Assembly (NCBI RefSeq): GCF_001664485.1
Contig: NZ_CP013630.1
Coordinates: 2,607,001 to 2,671,000 of the forward strand
DNA: 64,000 nt
DNA from: Rhizobium sp. N324
GTDB taxonomy: Bacteria > Pseudomonadota > Alphaproteobacteria > Rhizobiales > Rhizobiaceae
Direction of reading: 5' to 3'
The notes below the pieces were generated by a model, which worked only from the letters and a program-made list of their open reading frames with translations, was not told where the DNA came from and did not search any database. Made by a program: the position numbers and the translations under genes. Numbering within the stretch: the first letter of the stretch is position 1; the number at the start of each line of letters is the position of its first letter. Shown here one piece after another: positions 35,802 to 45,159 of the stretch.

Positions 35802-37232
35802 TTAGAAGGTCGCCGCACCACTGCCCCAGGGGCCGTGGTGGAAATCCTTGCCATCCAGGCGGTCGAAGCCGTGGGCGCCGAAGAAGTCGCGCTGCGCCTG
35901 GATGAGATTTGCCGTTCCCCTGCCCTGGCGGTAGGCGTCGAAATAGGTGAGCGCCGAGGTCAGTGCCGGCACCGGCAGGCCGGCGGAGATGGCGGCGGCA
36001 ACGACGCGGCGCAGCGCCGGGATCGATTCCTTGACCATGTCGGAGAAGGCCGGCGTGACGATCAGGTTCGCAGCGTCCGGGGCCTTGGTGAAGGCCGAGG
36101 TGATCTCGTCGAGGAACTGCGAGCGGATGATGCAGCCGGCGCGCCAGATCCTGGCGATCGTCGGCATCGGCAGCGACCAGTTGAACTCGCGCGAGGCTTC
36201 CGCCATCACAGCGAAGCCCTGGGCGTAAGCGCCGATCTTGGCGGCAAACAGCGCCAGTTCCAGATCCTTGTTGAGCTCGGGACCATAAGCGATCGGGAAG
36301 GATGCGGCCTGCGTGCCGAAGATCTTTTCGGCGGCTTCACGCTCAGACTTCATCGAGGAGAGGCTGCGGGCGGCGACCGCGGCTTCGATCGCCGTTGCCG
36401 GAATGCCCATGTTCTGCGCCTCGATCGCCGACCATTTGCCGGTGCCCTTCTGGCCGGCTTTGTCGAGGATCATATCGACCATCGGGCCGCCGGAAAGCGG
36501 ATCGGTCGCGGCAAGCACCTTCTCGGAAATCTCGATCAGGTAGGAGTTCAGCCGGCCCTTGTTCCACTCGCCGAAGATGCCGGAGATGTCGGAGGCGCTC
36601 TTGCCGAGGCCGTCACGCAGGATCCCGTAGATTTCAGCGATCATCTGCATGTCGGCATATTCGATGCCGTTGTGGATGGTCTTGACGAAGTGGCCGGCGC
36701 CGTCATTGCCGAGCCAGGCGACGCAGGGTTCGTCATTGTAGCGTGCGGCAATCGAGGTCAGCACCTTCTCGACGCGCTTCCAGGAGTCTTCGGTGCCGCC
36801 GACCATGATCGACGGGCCGTGGCGCGCACCTTCTTCGCCGCCGGAAACACCCATGCCGATGAAAGTGAGATCGGTATCCTTGAGGCGGCCGAAGCGGGCG
36901 ACGGTGTCGCGGAAATTGGCGTTGCCGGCATCAATCATGATGTCGCCCTTGGACAGATGCGGGCGCAACGCCTCCATCTGCTGATCGACGGCATCGCCGG
37001 CCTTGATCATGATGATGATCGGCCGCGGCGGCCGGATCGCGTCGACGAACTCTTCGATCGTCTTGCAGGGAATGATCTGCTTTTTCAGATCGCCGGCGCT
37101 TTCGTAGAATTCGTCGGTTTTCTCAGGCGTACGGTTGAAGACCGCAATTTTATTGCCTTTCTCCGCGATGTTGAGCGCCAGGTTGGAGCCCATAACCGCA
37201 AGACCGATCAGTCCGATTTCTGCCTTTTCCAC
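35802..37232 (-). CDS. gnd: 6-phosphogluconate dehydrogenase, decarboxylating
   Basis: The enzyme oxidises 6-phosphogluconate to ribulose 5-phosphate in the pentose phosphate pathway. The 476-residue protein has the Rossmann motif GLIGLAVMGSNLALN (about residues 6-20), the signature VSGGEEGARHGPSIMVGG (about 128-145), the catalytic Lys and Asn in GHFVKTIHNGIEY (about 182-194) and the C-terminal tail DRLDGKDFHHGPW. The GTG at 37232 is preceded by GGAGG at the ideal distance; an ATG at 37253 would add seven residues. It is a single-gene unit with its own terminator. Confidence 0.96.
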   Translation of the reverse strand: MEKAEIGLIGLAVMGSNLALNIAEKGNKIAVFNRTPEKTDEFYESAGDLKKQIIPCKTIEEFVDAIRPPRPIIIMIKAGDAVDQQMEALRPHLSKGDIMIDAGNANFRDTVARFGRLKDTDLTFIGMGVSGGEEGARHGPSIMVGGTEDSWKRVEKVLTSIAARYNDEPCVAWLGNDGAGHFVKTIHNGIEYADMQMIAEIYGILRDGLGKSASDISGIFGEWNKGRLNSYLIEISEKVLAATDPLSGGPMVDMILDKAGQKGTGKWSAIEAQNMGIPATAIEAAVAARSLSSMKSEREAAEKIFGTQAASFPIAYGPELNKDLELALFAAKIGAYAQGFAVMAEASREFNWSLPMPTIARIWRAGCIIRSQFLDEITSAFTKAPDAANLIVTPAFSDMVKESIPALRRVVAAAISAGLPVPALTSALTYFDAYRQGRGTANLIQAQRDFFGAHGFDRLDGKDFHHGPWGSGAATF

Positions 37233-37457
37233 GACAAACCTCCGATGTGTCATTTGGACCGGTGTTGTGGCACTGTCTCGGTCAAACGGCAAGTCTCGCA
37301 AGGGTCTAATCGGTTCGCAAAAGCAATGAAATGAAGCTTGCAATATCCCGACTTGTCCGACAACCGCTTATGCCGGCCGGTCGACAACCAGGTTTTCGCG
37401 CTACCTGCCCTTGATGCCCTATCTGATGATATCATCGGGATTTCGGGAGGTGTCGCC

Positions 37458-38249
37458 TTGGCATCGGAAAGACGGAAAGATACGGCCCTGCTCGCCGCCC
37501 GCGCCGGCCGCTACCGCGAATATGCGCCGTCGCCGGCGCTGCGGCGTCATTTCAGCCGGCTCTGGTCACATGCGCTCCACGACGGACCGCCGGCGCAGGT
37601 GGCGATCGTTCCGGACGGTTATTGCGACCTCCTCTGGATCGAAGGCCGGCTGGCCGTTGCCGGGCCCGACAGGACGGCGGCCTTTCCCGCTCTCCGGCCC
37701 GGCGCGACCGTCATCGGCGCTCGTTTTGCGCCGGGCGCCGCCGCCCCCTGGCTGAAGACGCCGCTCTCGGCGCTGGTCGGCTGTTCGGTGCCGCTTGCCG
37801 AGATCGGCTGGAAGGACACGGCCGAATTCGAGGCACGGCTTGGCGATTGTCCCGATCCCTCGTATGTCATGGCGCTATTCGCCGGCTTGCTCGAAGAGGC
37901 CGCCCGCCATGCGGACGAACCCGCCCGGGACGCCGCCGTGATCTTCGCCGCCGCTGATGGCGGTCGCCCGGCGTCCGGGCTGCTCGGCCGGCTCGGCATG
38001 AGTGAAAGGCAGCTGCGCCGCCGCTGCCATCACCATTTCGGCTATGGCGCCAAGACGCTGGAACGCATTCGCCGGTTCCAGCGTTTCCTCGATCTCTGCC
38101 GCAAGGCGGGCACCATGCCGCTTGCCCGCCTGGCGCTCGAAGCGGGCTTTGCCGATCAGGCCCACATGACGCGCGAGGTCGGCGACCTCTCGAGCCTGAC
38201 GCCAGCCGTCATTTTTGACCAACTCGGCATGCCGAAAAGGCCCGACTGA
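37458..38249 (+). CDS. AraC family transcriptional regulator
   Basis: The roughly 263-residue protein has a DUF6597-like N-terminal half (REYAPSPALRRHFSRLWSH, AIVPDGYCDLLWIEG, VIGARFAPGAAAPWL) and a C-terminal AraC DNA-binding domain (about 165-260) with SERQLRRRCHHHFGYGAK and LARLALEAGFADQAHMTREV. I prefer TTG 37458 because GGGAGG stands 7 bases before it; a longer reading to 37338 has no site. It lies 70 bases before the SRPBCC gene and may control it and the VOC gene. Confidence 0.82.
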   Translation: MASERRKDTALLAARAGRYREYAPSPALRRHFSRLWSHALHDGPPAQVAIVPDGYCDLLWIEGRLAVAGPDRTAAFPALRPGATVIGARFAPGAAAPWLKTPLSALVGCSVPLAEIGWKDTAEFEARLGDCPDPSYVMALFAGLLEEAARHADEPARDAAVIFAAADGGRPASGLLGRLGMSERQLRRRCHHHFGYGAKTLERIRRFQRFLDLCRKAGTMPLARLALEAGFADQAHMTREVGDLSSLTPAVIFDQLGMPKRPD

Positions 38250-38319
38250 CCGTTTTGTTCAAGACACCGCGGATCAGCCTGCTACGACAGCGAGACCCGA
38301 TATCAAGGACCTGCAAGCC

Positions 38320-38718
38320 ATGTCGACGATGCCCGCGAAAATCATCCATCAATCGATCGAGCGTGACTGGCGTGACGTCTACGACTTCGCCGGCAAGCCG
38401 GAGAACATGCCGCTCTGGGCCTCCGGCCTTGCAAGCGGCCTCAAGTCTCAAGGCGCCGACTGGATCGCCGACGGCCCTCTCGGAACCATCAAGGTCAGCT
38501 TCGTGCCCACCAATGAATTCGGCGTGATCGACCACACGGTGACGATCGAATCCGGTCTCAGGGTCTATAATGCGCTGCGCATCGTGCCGAACGGCGATGG
38601 CTGCGAGGTCATGTTCACGCTGTTGCGCCTGCCCGGCATGACCGATGCGCAGTTTTCAGCCGATGCCGCCCATGTCGAGAAGGATCTCGCCATGCTGAAA
38701 GCCCTGATGGAGAGATAG
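38320..38718 (+). CDS. SRPBCC-like small protein
   Basis: The 132-residue protein resembles the START/SRPBCC lipid- or ligand-binding fold: an opening IIHQSIERDWRDVYDFAGKP, central strands and a long C-terminal helix (VEKDLAMLKALMER). Function is unknown; members bind or transform hydrophobic small molecules. The ATG 38320 begins MSTMPAKIIHQS, where similarity starts. Its stop directly adjoins the ATG of the VOC gene, which suggests translational coupling. Confidence 0.7.
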   Translation: MSTMPAKIIHQSIERDWRDVYDFAGKPENMPLWASGLASGLKSQGADWIADGPLGTIKVSFVPTNEFGVIDHTVTIESGLRVYNALRIVPNGDGCEVMFTLLRLPGMTDAQFSADAAHVEKDLAMLKALMER

Positions 38719-39078
38719 ATGGCCGAGAAGTCAGAAAACCACGATCGCCGCATCGACTATGTCGAATTCAACGTCGCCGACATCGCCGCCGCCAAAGCTT
38801 TTTACGGCTCGGCCTTCGGCTGGCGTTTCACCGATTACGGCCCGAACTACTGCGAATTCGACGATGGCCGGCTGAAAGGCGGTTTCACCGATTTCGGACC
38901 GGTGCGGCCGGGCGGCCCGCTTGTTGTCGTCTACGCCACGGATCTGGAAGAGGTGCTGACCTCGGTCGAAAGGGCCGGCGGCACAATCGTCCGGCCGATT
39001 ACCGATTTTCCCGGCGGCCGCCGCTTCCACTTCCTCGACCGCGACGGGTATGAACTGGCCGTCTGGGCGACGGCCTGA
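38719..39078 (+). CDS. VOC/glyoxalase superfamily protein
   Basis: The 119-residue protein opens RIDYVEFNVADIAAAKAFYG, the beta-alpha-beta start of a vicinal-oxygen-chelate module, and ends with FHFLDRDGYELAVWA, which holds the usual metal-binding Glu. Both halves of a two-module fold are present. The group includes glyoxalase I-like and resistance proteins; a specific reaction cannot be named. It starts immediately after the SRPBCC stop and ends the small AraC-linked group. Confidence 0.85.
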   Translation: MAEKSENHDRRIDYVEFNVADIAAAKAFYGSAFGWRFTDYGPNYCEFDDGRLKGGFTDFGPVRPGGPLVVVYATDLEEVLTSVERAGGTIVRPITDFPGGRRFHFLDRDGYELAVWATA

Positions 39079-39104
39079 AGGCAGCGCCGTCCGCTACCTC
39101 CGGG

Positions 39105-39815
39105 CTACAGATCGAGATCTCCCATGACGATCAGCGCGCCGATCACCGTGCCGCCCGCATCGCGCAGCGGCGACATACGACAGCGCACCTGGCGCGATCC
39201 GCTGCTCTCGGCCGGGCGCTCATAGGTGTAGTCGATCTGATCGCCGGCAAAACAGGCGTCGAGCTTGTGCTTGGCGCAGTCGGTAAACCGCTCCTCGCCG
39301 ATGAATTCGCAAACGTGGCGGCCGATGAGCTCCATCGGCTTTCTGTTGAGATGGGCGCAGTTGACCGGATTGGAATAGAGGTAGCGATAGTCCCTGGTCA
39401 GCACCGCCACCCGGTCCGGCAGGCTTTCGAGGATCACCGCATTGAGGAACTGGCCGTTGTCGGTATCCGGCACGTAGGCCGCCGGCGGTTCGATGCGCAC
39501 GTCCTGCGGCGAAGGCACGCGCCAGTCCGGCCCATGCGTGCCGAAATAGCGGTCGAGCAGGTAGGAAAGCAAGGTCGTGTGCTCGGCGACGCTGGCGCTG
39601 TCGTCGGCGTCCTGGCCGATCAGATGAGTCACGAACTGCAGTTGCATATAGGCTTCGAGCAGATTGACCGCCCGATGGGCGAGGATCGCTTCGACCAGCG
39701 GCTCGACATGGCGGTCGAGCGCCGTGACGCGCCGGTCGTCGCCCAGGCGTATGGCTTCCTCAATCTGCGTGCAACGCAAGGAAAAAGCTCGAAAAAGCTC
39801 CAGCAAGACGCCCAA
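39105..39815 (-). CDS. PAS-domain protein of unknown output
   Basis: The 236-residue protein has an N-terminal helical part (about 1-105) and a C-terminal PAS domain (about 120-236): ILESLPDRVAVLTRDYRYLYSN, FIGEERFTDCAKHKLDACFAG and R-C-R-M-S-P-L-R-D-A-G-G. No kinase, cyclase or DNA-binding part follows, so it may act by binding another protein. The start is uncertain: TTG 39815 follows GGGAG without spacing. It lies between the VOC gene (convergent) and the lipid A operon. Confidence 0.65.
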   Translation of the reverse strand: MGVLLELFRAFSLRCTQIEEAIRLGDDRRVTALDRHVEPLVEAILAHRAVNLLEAYMQLQFVTHLIGQDADDSASVAEHTTLLSYLLDRYFGTHGPDWRVPSPQDVRIEPPAAYVPDTDNGQFLNAVILESLPDRVAVLTRDYRYLYSNPVNCAHLNRKPMELIGRHVCEFIGEERFTDCAKHKLDACFAGDQIDYTYERPAESSGSRQVRCRMSPLRDAGGTVIGALIVMGDLDL

Positions 39816-40031
39816 CTCCCATTGGCCTCAGAGACATGTCCGAGACCTGACATGGCTACATCTTTCGAAAAATGCGCCTTTCGGTAGACATTGTTCGCGC
39901 TTCGGTAGCGACGGGTACCATGAAGGTACACTCAGTTTCAATCCGAGAGCACTGCCGCTTTTCACCGCTGATAAATGGGGGTGGATATTCTTAGAGCATG
40001 TCGTGCCGCGGTCTTGCGATAACGGCATGAG

Positions 40032-40967
40032 TCAGGAGCTGAGCGTCTCTTTGATTTGCCAGCGGTCGTGATACCAGAGCCACTGTTCCGGGTATTCCCG
40101 CACCCAGCTTTCCACCTTGTCGTTGAGCAGTTGCGCCGCCGCCGGCAGGTCGAGATTGCCCTTGGCATCGCGCGGCATGTCCAGCCGCGGCTCGATTTCC
40201 AGCCGATAGCGGTTGCCGGGCAGCCGGATGCAGCGCGCCGGATAGACCTCGCAGTCGAACTGGCGCACCAGCTTCGGCAGCAGCGGATTGGTCTTGACCT
40301 CGCGCCCGAAGAAAGTGCCCTTCAGCCCCTTGCGGAATTTCTGGTCGACGAGCACGCCCACCCCCTGGCCTGCTTCCAGCTGGCGGGCAAGGGCGAAGGA
40401 GGAGCCGGCATGCGAGGGCACCAGCTTGCCCATCCGCGCGCTCCTGAAATCGAAGACCTTCTTGGCGACATAGGGATTGTTCGGCGGCCGGAAGAGCACG
40501 GTCACATGAAGCCCGAAGGCGGCACCGGCCACCGGCAGCAGCTCGAAATTGGCGGTGTGGCCGGTAAAGACGATGAAGGGGCGCGGATTGTCGCGCAGAT
40601 CGAGGAAGATCGGGATACCCGACACTTCGACCCTGCCCGGCTCCGTTTTTTCGGGATCATAATCGAACAGTTGGTCGAGGAAGACGTATTCGGCCGCAAG
40701 CCGGCCCATATTGCCCCAGCTTGCGAGCGCAATCTCTTCGATCTCGGCCTCGTTCTTCTCGGGAAAGGCGTTGCGCAGATTGACGAGCATCAGCCTGTGG
40801 CGGCGCGTCGGCCGGCCGAGGCGGCGCATCATCCTGTCGGCGAAGCGAATCGCGCCATCGGCCGGAAACAGCTTCAGCACGTTCAGAAAGCCGAACATCA
40901 CCTGCGCCACCAGCCATTGCTGGAAGTGCCTGAGCGCCAGAACGATCCGGGTGATGAAAAGCTTCAC
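40032..40967 (-). CDS. lpxXL: Lipid A C28-acyltransferase (LpxXL)
   Basis: The 311-residue protein is of the LpxL/HtrB family, with one N-terminal membrane-anchor helix and the catalytic His137-x4-Glu142 in TGHTANFELLP. In rhizobia LpxXL moves 27-hydroxyoctacosanoate from AcpXL onto the 2'-linked acyl chain of lipid A, which strengthens the outer membrane and helps long-term infection of legumes. The gene ends the series acpXL-fabZXL-fabF2XL-fabF1XL-adhXL-lpxXL, which fixes the identity. It starts 7 bases after adhXL. Confidence 0.93.
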   Translation of the reverse strand: MKLFITRIVLALRHFQQWLVAQVMFGFLNVLKLFPADGAIRFADRMMRRLGRPTRRHRLMLVNLRNAFPEKNEAEIEEIALASWGNMGRLAAEYVFLDQLFDYDPEKTEPGRVEVSGIPIFLDLRDNPRPFIVFTGHTANFELLPVAGAAFGLHVTVLFRPPNNPYVAKKVFDFRSARMGKLVPSHAGSSFALARQLEAGQGVGVLVDQKFRKGLKGTFFGREVKTNPLLPKLVRQFDCEVYPARCIRLPGNRYRLEIEPRLDMPRDAKGNLDLPAAAQLLNDKVESWVREYPEQWLWYHDRWQIKETLSS

Positions 40968-40974
40968 TTGGGGC

Positions 40975-42003
40975 TCAATCCATCTTCAGAATGATCTTGC
41001 CGAAGATCTGGCGCGATTCCATCCGCTCCAGCGCCCGGTCGATATCGCTGAAGCTGACCTCGGTGTCGATGACCGGATACACGAGCCCGCGGCCCATCTT
41101 CTGCATCGCATCGGCCATGTTCTCCATGCGGCAGCCGAACGAACCGAAGAGCTTCAGCTGCTGCTGGAACAGCATCATCAGGTTCATCTCCGTGGAAACT
41201 CCCGAGGTCGAACCGCAGGTCACAAGCCGCCCGCCGCGCTTCATGCAGAGCATCGAGCCTGCCCAGGTATCCTTGCCGACATGTTCGAAAACGACGTCGA
41301 CACCCTTCTTCTTGGTGAGCTTGCGCACCACGCCCTCGAAGCGGTCGGTGCGGTAGTTGATGACATGATCGGCGCCGAGCGCCTTGGCCTTTTCGATCTT
41401 GTCGTCCGAACCGACCGTGGTGATGACGGTGCAGCCGATTTTCTTGGCAAGCTGGATCGCCGCCGTGCCTATGCCAGAGCCGCCGGCGTGGACGAGGATC
41501 GTCTCGCCGGGCTCGAGCCTGGCATTGTCGAACAGCATGTGCTCGACCGTGCCGAAGGTGACGGGCGCAAGTGCTGCACCGATCGCGTCGACGCCGGGAG
41601 GGGCCGGTACCAGCAGGCGCGCGGGAAGGTTGACCTTCTCCTGCGCAAAGCCGTCGAGATGGAAACCGTGCACGCCGGAGACATGTTCGCAGAGATTGTC
41701 GCGACCTTCGCGGCACGGGCGGCAGACGCCGCAGGTGCGCGCGCCGTAGATCGAGACCAGCTGGCCAGGCAGCACGTTGGCGACACCAGGCCCAATCGCT
41801 TCGACGACGCCGGAAGCCTCGGCACCGATGACCAGCGGCATCTTGCGCTTGGCGAATGCCATGCCGCGCCAGCCCCAGACGTCGATATGGTTGAGCGCAA
41901 CCGCCTTGACGCGCAGCGTCACCTCGCCGGCGCCAGGGGCCTCGGGTTCCGGCAGGTCGGTGATCTCCAGCTTGCGGTCGTCAATCAGTTGCAAAGCGCG
42001 CAT
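40975..42003 (-). CDS. adhXL: Zinc-type alcohol dehydrogenase of the VLCFA cluster
   Basis: The 342-residue medium-chain dehydrogenase has the structural zinc cysteines in CGVCRPCREGRDNLC (about residues 90-104), the nucleotide-binding motif HAGGSGIGTAAIQLA (about 165-180) and GADHVINY. Catalytic zinc ligands would be expected near A-L-N-H (His38), but the first Cys ligand is not evident, so it may be a quinone-reductase-like enzyme. In the cluster it presumably does a reductive step in making 27-hydroxyoctacosanoate. Its exact substrate is unproven. Confidence 0.87.
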   Translation of the reverse strand: MRALQLIDDRKLEITDLPEPEAPGAGEVTLRVKAVALNHIDVWGWRGMAFAKRKMPLVIGAEASGVVEAIGPGVANVLPGQLVSIYGARTCGVCRPCREGRDNLCEHVSGVHGFHLDGFAQEKVNLPARLLVPAPPGVDAIGAALAPVTFGTVEHMLFDNARLEPGETILVHAGGSGIGTAAIQLAKKIGCTVITTVGSDDKIEKAKALGADHVINYRTDRFEGVVRKLTKKKGVDVVFEHVGKDTWAGSMLCMKRGGRLVTCGSTSGVSTEMNLMMLFQQQLKLFGSFGCRMENMADAMQKMGRGLVYPVIDTEVSFSDIDRALERMESRQIFGKIILKMD

Positions 42004-42060
42004 GGCAAAACCCCTCGCCTCGAAGGCGTAATTCCTCTCAGAAAATGTGTCGGGAACCGC

Positions 42061-43347
42061 TTAAGCCGGTTCGAGCGCCATGACAAGGCTGGCATTCTGA
42101 CCGCCGAAGCCGAAGGAGTTGGAAAGCACGGCGGAAACCTGCGCTTCCCGCTTCTTGTTCGGTACGACATCCAGCACGATCGACGGATCCGGATTGGTGT
42201 AGTTGATCGTCGGCGGCAGCGTGCCGGTCAGCATCGTCTGCAGCGAGAACACCGCCTCGACGGCGCCCGCCGCCGTCAGCGTATGACCGATCATCGACTT
42301 GTTCGAGGAAACCGGGATGCCGGCGATCCGTTCGCCGAAGACGGCCGACATCGCCCCATATTCCATCTTATCGTTCTCGGGCGTCGACGTGCCATGGGCA
42401 TTGATATAGCCGATGCCGCTCTCGTCGATGCCGGCATCGGCAAGGGCCGCGCGGATCGTCGCGATCGCCGGCCCGCCATCCGGAGACGACCGGGTGCGGT
42501 GAAAGCTGTCGGCCTTGTCGCCGGCGCCCTTCATGATGCCGAGCACCTTGGCGCCGCGGGCAACCGCCGCTTCCAGCGATTCCAGCACCAGGGTCGCCGC
42601 ACCTTCGGCGATAACGAAACCATCGCGATCCTTGCTGAACGGCTTGGAAGCCTTGGTCGGCGGATCGTTCTGCGTCGAAAGGGCCGACAGCAGCGAGAAG
42701 CGGATCAGGGCCTCGGCGCTCAGCGATCCGTCGGTTGCAACCGTCAGCGCGCGGGTCGTGCGGCCCTGGCGGATCGCCTCGATGCCGAGCTGGATAGCCG
42801 TGACGCCGGAAGCACAGGCCGTCGACAGCGTAACGGGAAGGCCCCGAGTGCCGAACCGGTCGGCAAGCCGCTCCGAAATAGCGCCGAACAGGGCCGCCTC
42901 ATGGAAAGCCGGGTCCGGCCGCTGGCGCAGCGCCGTCAGGAAACGCTTATAGGCGTCGCCGGGATGCTCGGAGGCCGGCGAACGGTCGGCAAGCTCGAAA
43001 CGCGCGCTCCATTCCGGCTCGATCGGCGGAGCGGCGAGGAACAGCGGGCCATTGAAATCGCCGGAAAGGCCGGCATCGGCAAGCGCCTCGATCGTCGTTT
43101 CGCGGGCGAAGGCGTAGGAGCGCTCGACGGCATTCGGGGCCGGGATGGCGATGAAATCGACCGTGCCGGCGATCCGCGTCGATAATCCCTCGGTCGGGAA
43201 ACGGTTGATCTCGTGGATACCGGACGTGCCTGACGAAAGCGCTGCCCAGTTGTCGCTGAGACCTTGACCGAGCGAGGTGATGATACCCATGCCGGTCACG
43301 GCCACGATCGGACGGCCGAGGTGATCTCTGTAAGCGGAAGCTGTCAT
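42061..43347 (-). CDS. fabF1XL: Beta-ketoacyl-ACP synthase, VLCFA-specific (catalytic)
   Basis: The 428-residue ketosynthase carries the complete Cys-His-His triad: Cys178 in STACASG, His318 in NAHGTSTPEND and His355 in MIGHTLTAAG. It should extend the acyl chain on AcpXL towards C28. It lies 12 bases after the second ketosynthase-like gene, and only this copy keeps the catalytic residues, so it is likely the active half of a pair. The F1/F2 numbering follows gene order in R. leguminosarum and could be swapped. Confidence 0.92.
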   Translation of the reverse strand: MTASAYRDHLGRPIVAVTGMGIITSLGQGLSDNWAALSSGTSGIHEINRFPTEGLSTRIAGTVDFIAIPAPNAVERSYAFARETTIEALADAGLSGDFNGPLFLAAPPIEPEWSARFELADRSPASEHPGDAYKRFLTALRQRPDPAFHEAALFGAISERLADRFGTRGLPVTLSTACASGVTAIQLGIEAIRQGRTTRALTVATDGSLSAEALIRFSLLSALSTQNDPPTKASKPFSKDRDGFVIAEGAATLVLESLEAAVARGAKVLGIMKGAGDKADSFHRTRSSPDGGPAIATIRAALADAGIDESGIGYINAHGTSTPENDKMEYGAMSAVFGERIAGIPVSSNKSMIGHTLTAAGAVEAVFSLQTMLTGTLPPTINYTNPDPSIVLDVVPNKKREAQVSAVLSNSFGFGGQNASLVMALEPA

Positions 43348-43359
43348 ATCTTTCCCTCC

Positions 43360-44565
43360 TCACGCATTTGCGGAAAGGACGGCGACGCCCTCGCCGCGCT
43401 GGTGTCCGACCGCGGTCACGACGGCGGCGGTGGCGCCTGCCTGCATCGGCGCCTCATGGGCGGCATCGAAGGGCGGAACCTTGGCCTTGCCGTCGACGGC
43501 AAGCGCTGCAAGCGCCAGACCCAGCGTGAACTGCGTCTCGATCGTATGGCCGGTGACGCCGCCAAAGCCGCGGATTGCGGCACCCGGCAGCTGGTGTTCG
43601 AGCACCGCCCGCTCACGGGCGGCAAGGTCGTGCATGCCGGTCGAGCCGGAAAAGATCGCCGTGCTTTCGGCGGCAAACCCGGCGGCAGGTGCTAAAAGCC
43701 GCTCCAACCGGACCTCGAGATTGCCGGCATTGCGGTTGCCGCGGTCGCCTTCGACCGCGTCGATCACCGCATAGATATGCGCGCCGCGCGCTTCCGCATG
43801 CTGACGCGATTCGAGCACCAGGAAGGCGCCTGCCGAACCGGTGATCATGCCGCCGCCGTCGCTGGGTCTGCGGGACCAAAGCGGCACCCAGTCGCCGCGC
43901 GCATGGGCGCCGATCGCTTCGGTGAGCAGGATCATATCCGGCCGCTCGGCCGCAAAGGCGCCGCCAACCAGCGCATGCGAGGATTCGCCTGACTTGATAC
44001 GGTAGAAGGCGGTCTCGACAGCTGAAATGCCGGCCGCTTCCTCGCCCATGAAGGTGCGGGACGAGCCGGTGACCTTGTGCACGATCGAGATATTGCCGGC
44101 GAGCAGGTTGGAAAGCTGGGCGAGGAACAGTGTCGGCCTGAGCTCCGTCGTCAGCTTCTCGTTCAGCAGCAATTCACGGTCGTTGCGCTTCAACGCCTCG
44201 TCGACGATCAGCGTGTCGACATTGATGTCGCGCTCGCCGCCGCCGGCCGCCACGATCATATCCATCGTGCCGCAGGCCTCGAGATCGTCCTTGAAGCCGG
44301 CATCGTCGAGTGCCAAGCCGGCGGCGAAGACACCGATGCGCTGCCAGTTTTCCATCTGGCGCTGGTCGCCGCGCTTGGCGATCTGCTGCGACCAGTCGAT
44401 CTCGGGCAGCGGATGCACCGGATAGGGCTTGAACTTCTCGGTCTCGACGATTGCCTTCGGAGCTTTGTCGGCCTGGAGAAGCGCGATATGCGCATCCTTG
44501 CCGACGCCCTGACAGGTGACGATGCCGATGCCCGAGATGACGACGTCGTTTGCAGCCTTGCTCAT
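43360..44565 (-). CDS. fabF2XL: Beta-ketoacyl synthase-like protein without catalytic Cys
   Basis: The 401-residue protein has the thiolase fold of FabF enzymes but not their triad. Aligned on the helix after the nucleophile (A-C-A-S-G-x-x-A-I), the sequence reads E-E176-A-A-G-I-S-A-V, so Glu176 replaces Cys. The first His motif (NAHGT) is also missing (GSTGMHDLA instead); only the last, GVTGHTIETQ, keeps a His. This recalls chain-length factors of type II polyketide synthases, which pair with an active ketosynthase. It may set the C28 length together with fabF1XL. The start overlaps fabZXL by 4 bases. Confidence 0.85.
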   Translation of the reverse strand: MSKAANDVVISGIGIVTCQGVGKDAHIALLQADKAPKAIVETEKFKPYPVHPLPEIDWSQQIAKRGDQRQMENWQRIGVFAAGLALDDAGFKDDLEACGTMDMIVAAGGGERDINVDTLIVDEALKRNDRELLLNEKLTTELRPTLFLAQLSNLLAGNISIVHKVTGSSRTFMGEEAAGISAVETAFYRIKSGESSHALVGGAFAAERPDMILLTEAIGAHARGDWVPLWSRRPSDGGGMITGSAGAFLVLESRQHAEARGAHIYAVIDAVEGDRGNRNAGNLEVRLERLLAPAAGFAAESTAIFSGSTGMHDLAARERAVLEHQLPGAAIRGFGGVTGHTIETQFTLGLALAALAVDGKAKVPPFDAAHEAPMQAGATAAVVTAVGHQRGEGVAVLSANA

Positions 44566-45044
44566 CCAATCACTCCCTGCGCCGCGATCGCTTCGAGAAG
44601 CCCGATCTCGCCGGCACGTTTTTTCACGATATCGCCGAGCGGCACCTCGGAAAACGGCATGGTGCGAAGCTTCAGCTGCGCATCGCAGACCTTCTTGCCG
44701 GCGCTGGTGATTTTAGCCTTGGTGACCGCGAAACCCGAACCGTCGTGTTCGAGCACCGCCTCGATGTCGAGCACGGCTTCCGGCTCGACGAAGGTGCGCA
44801 TCTTGGCGCCGTCGACCGTCATCAGGAAGGGCATGGCGGCAAAATCGGTGACGGCAAGCACCAGCATGCCGGAGGCCTGCGCCATGGTCTCGATCAGAAG
44901 CACGCCGGGAACGAGCGGCATGCCGGGAAAATGACCCTCGAACACAGGGCTCTTGGCCGGCACAACGGATCGCGCCTTCAACGTGCCCTTCTTCAGGTCC
45001 ACCGCTTCGACACGGTCAATCATCTGGAAATATTCCAGCAGCAT
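44562..45044 (-). CDS. fabZXL: 3-hydroxyacyl-ACP dehydratase, VLCFA-specific
   Basis: The 160-residue hot-dog protein has the FabZ active site: His38 in GHFPGMPLVPG and Glu52 in LLIETMAQ. It should dehydrate 3-hydroxyacyl chains on AcpXL during growth of the C28 acid. The ATG 45044 follows GGAGG by 6 bases. Its stop overlaps the start of fabF2XL (ATGA). It lies 115 bases after acpXL. Confidence 0.92.
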   Translation of the reverse strand: MLLEYFQMIDRVEAVDLKKGTLKARSVVPAKSPVFEGHFPGMPLVPGVLLIETMAQASGMLVLAVTDFAAMPFLMTVDGAKMRTFVEPEAVLDIEAVLEHDGSGFAVTKAKITSAGKKVCDAQLKLRTMPFSEVPLGDIVKKRAGEIGLLEAIAAQGVIG

Positions 45045-45159
45045 TCGGATCCTCCGGCCCGACAGGCCAGATCCGCCCGCCGGTGACGCCTAGTTAGGAA
45101 CGAAACCGCCCGGCCGCCATAGTCAGGCGGCAGGGCGCTCAAAAAAGACGGTTATGTCT

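Noticed and set aside
35727..37334. 535-codon open frame opposite gnd
   Set aside because: Antisense shadow of gnd, which has all signatures of 6-phosphogluconate dehydrogenase, and it runs through the gnd terminator.
42061..44565. Secondary-metabolite type II polyketide cluster
   Set aside because: The ketosynthase pair recalls one, but acpXL, fabZXL, adhXL and lpxXL around it are the known lipid A very-long-chain acyl cluster.
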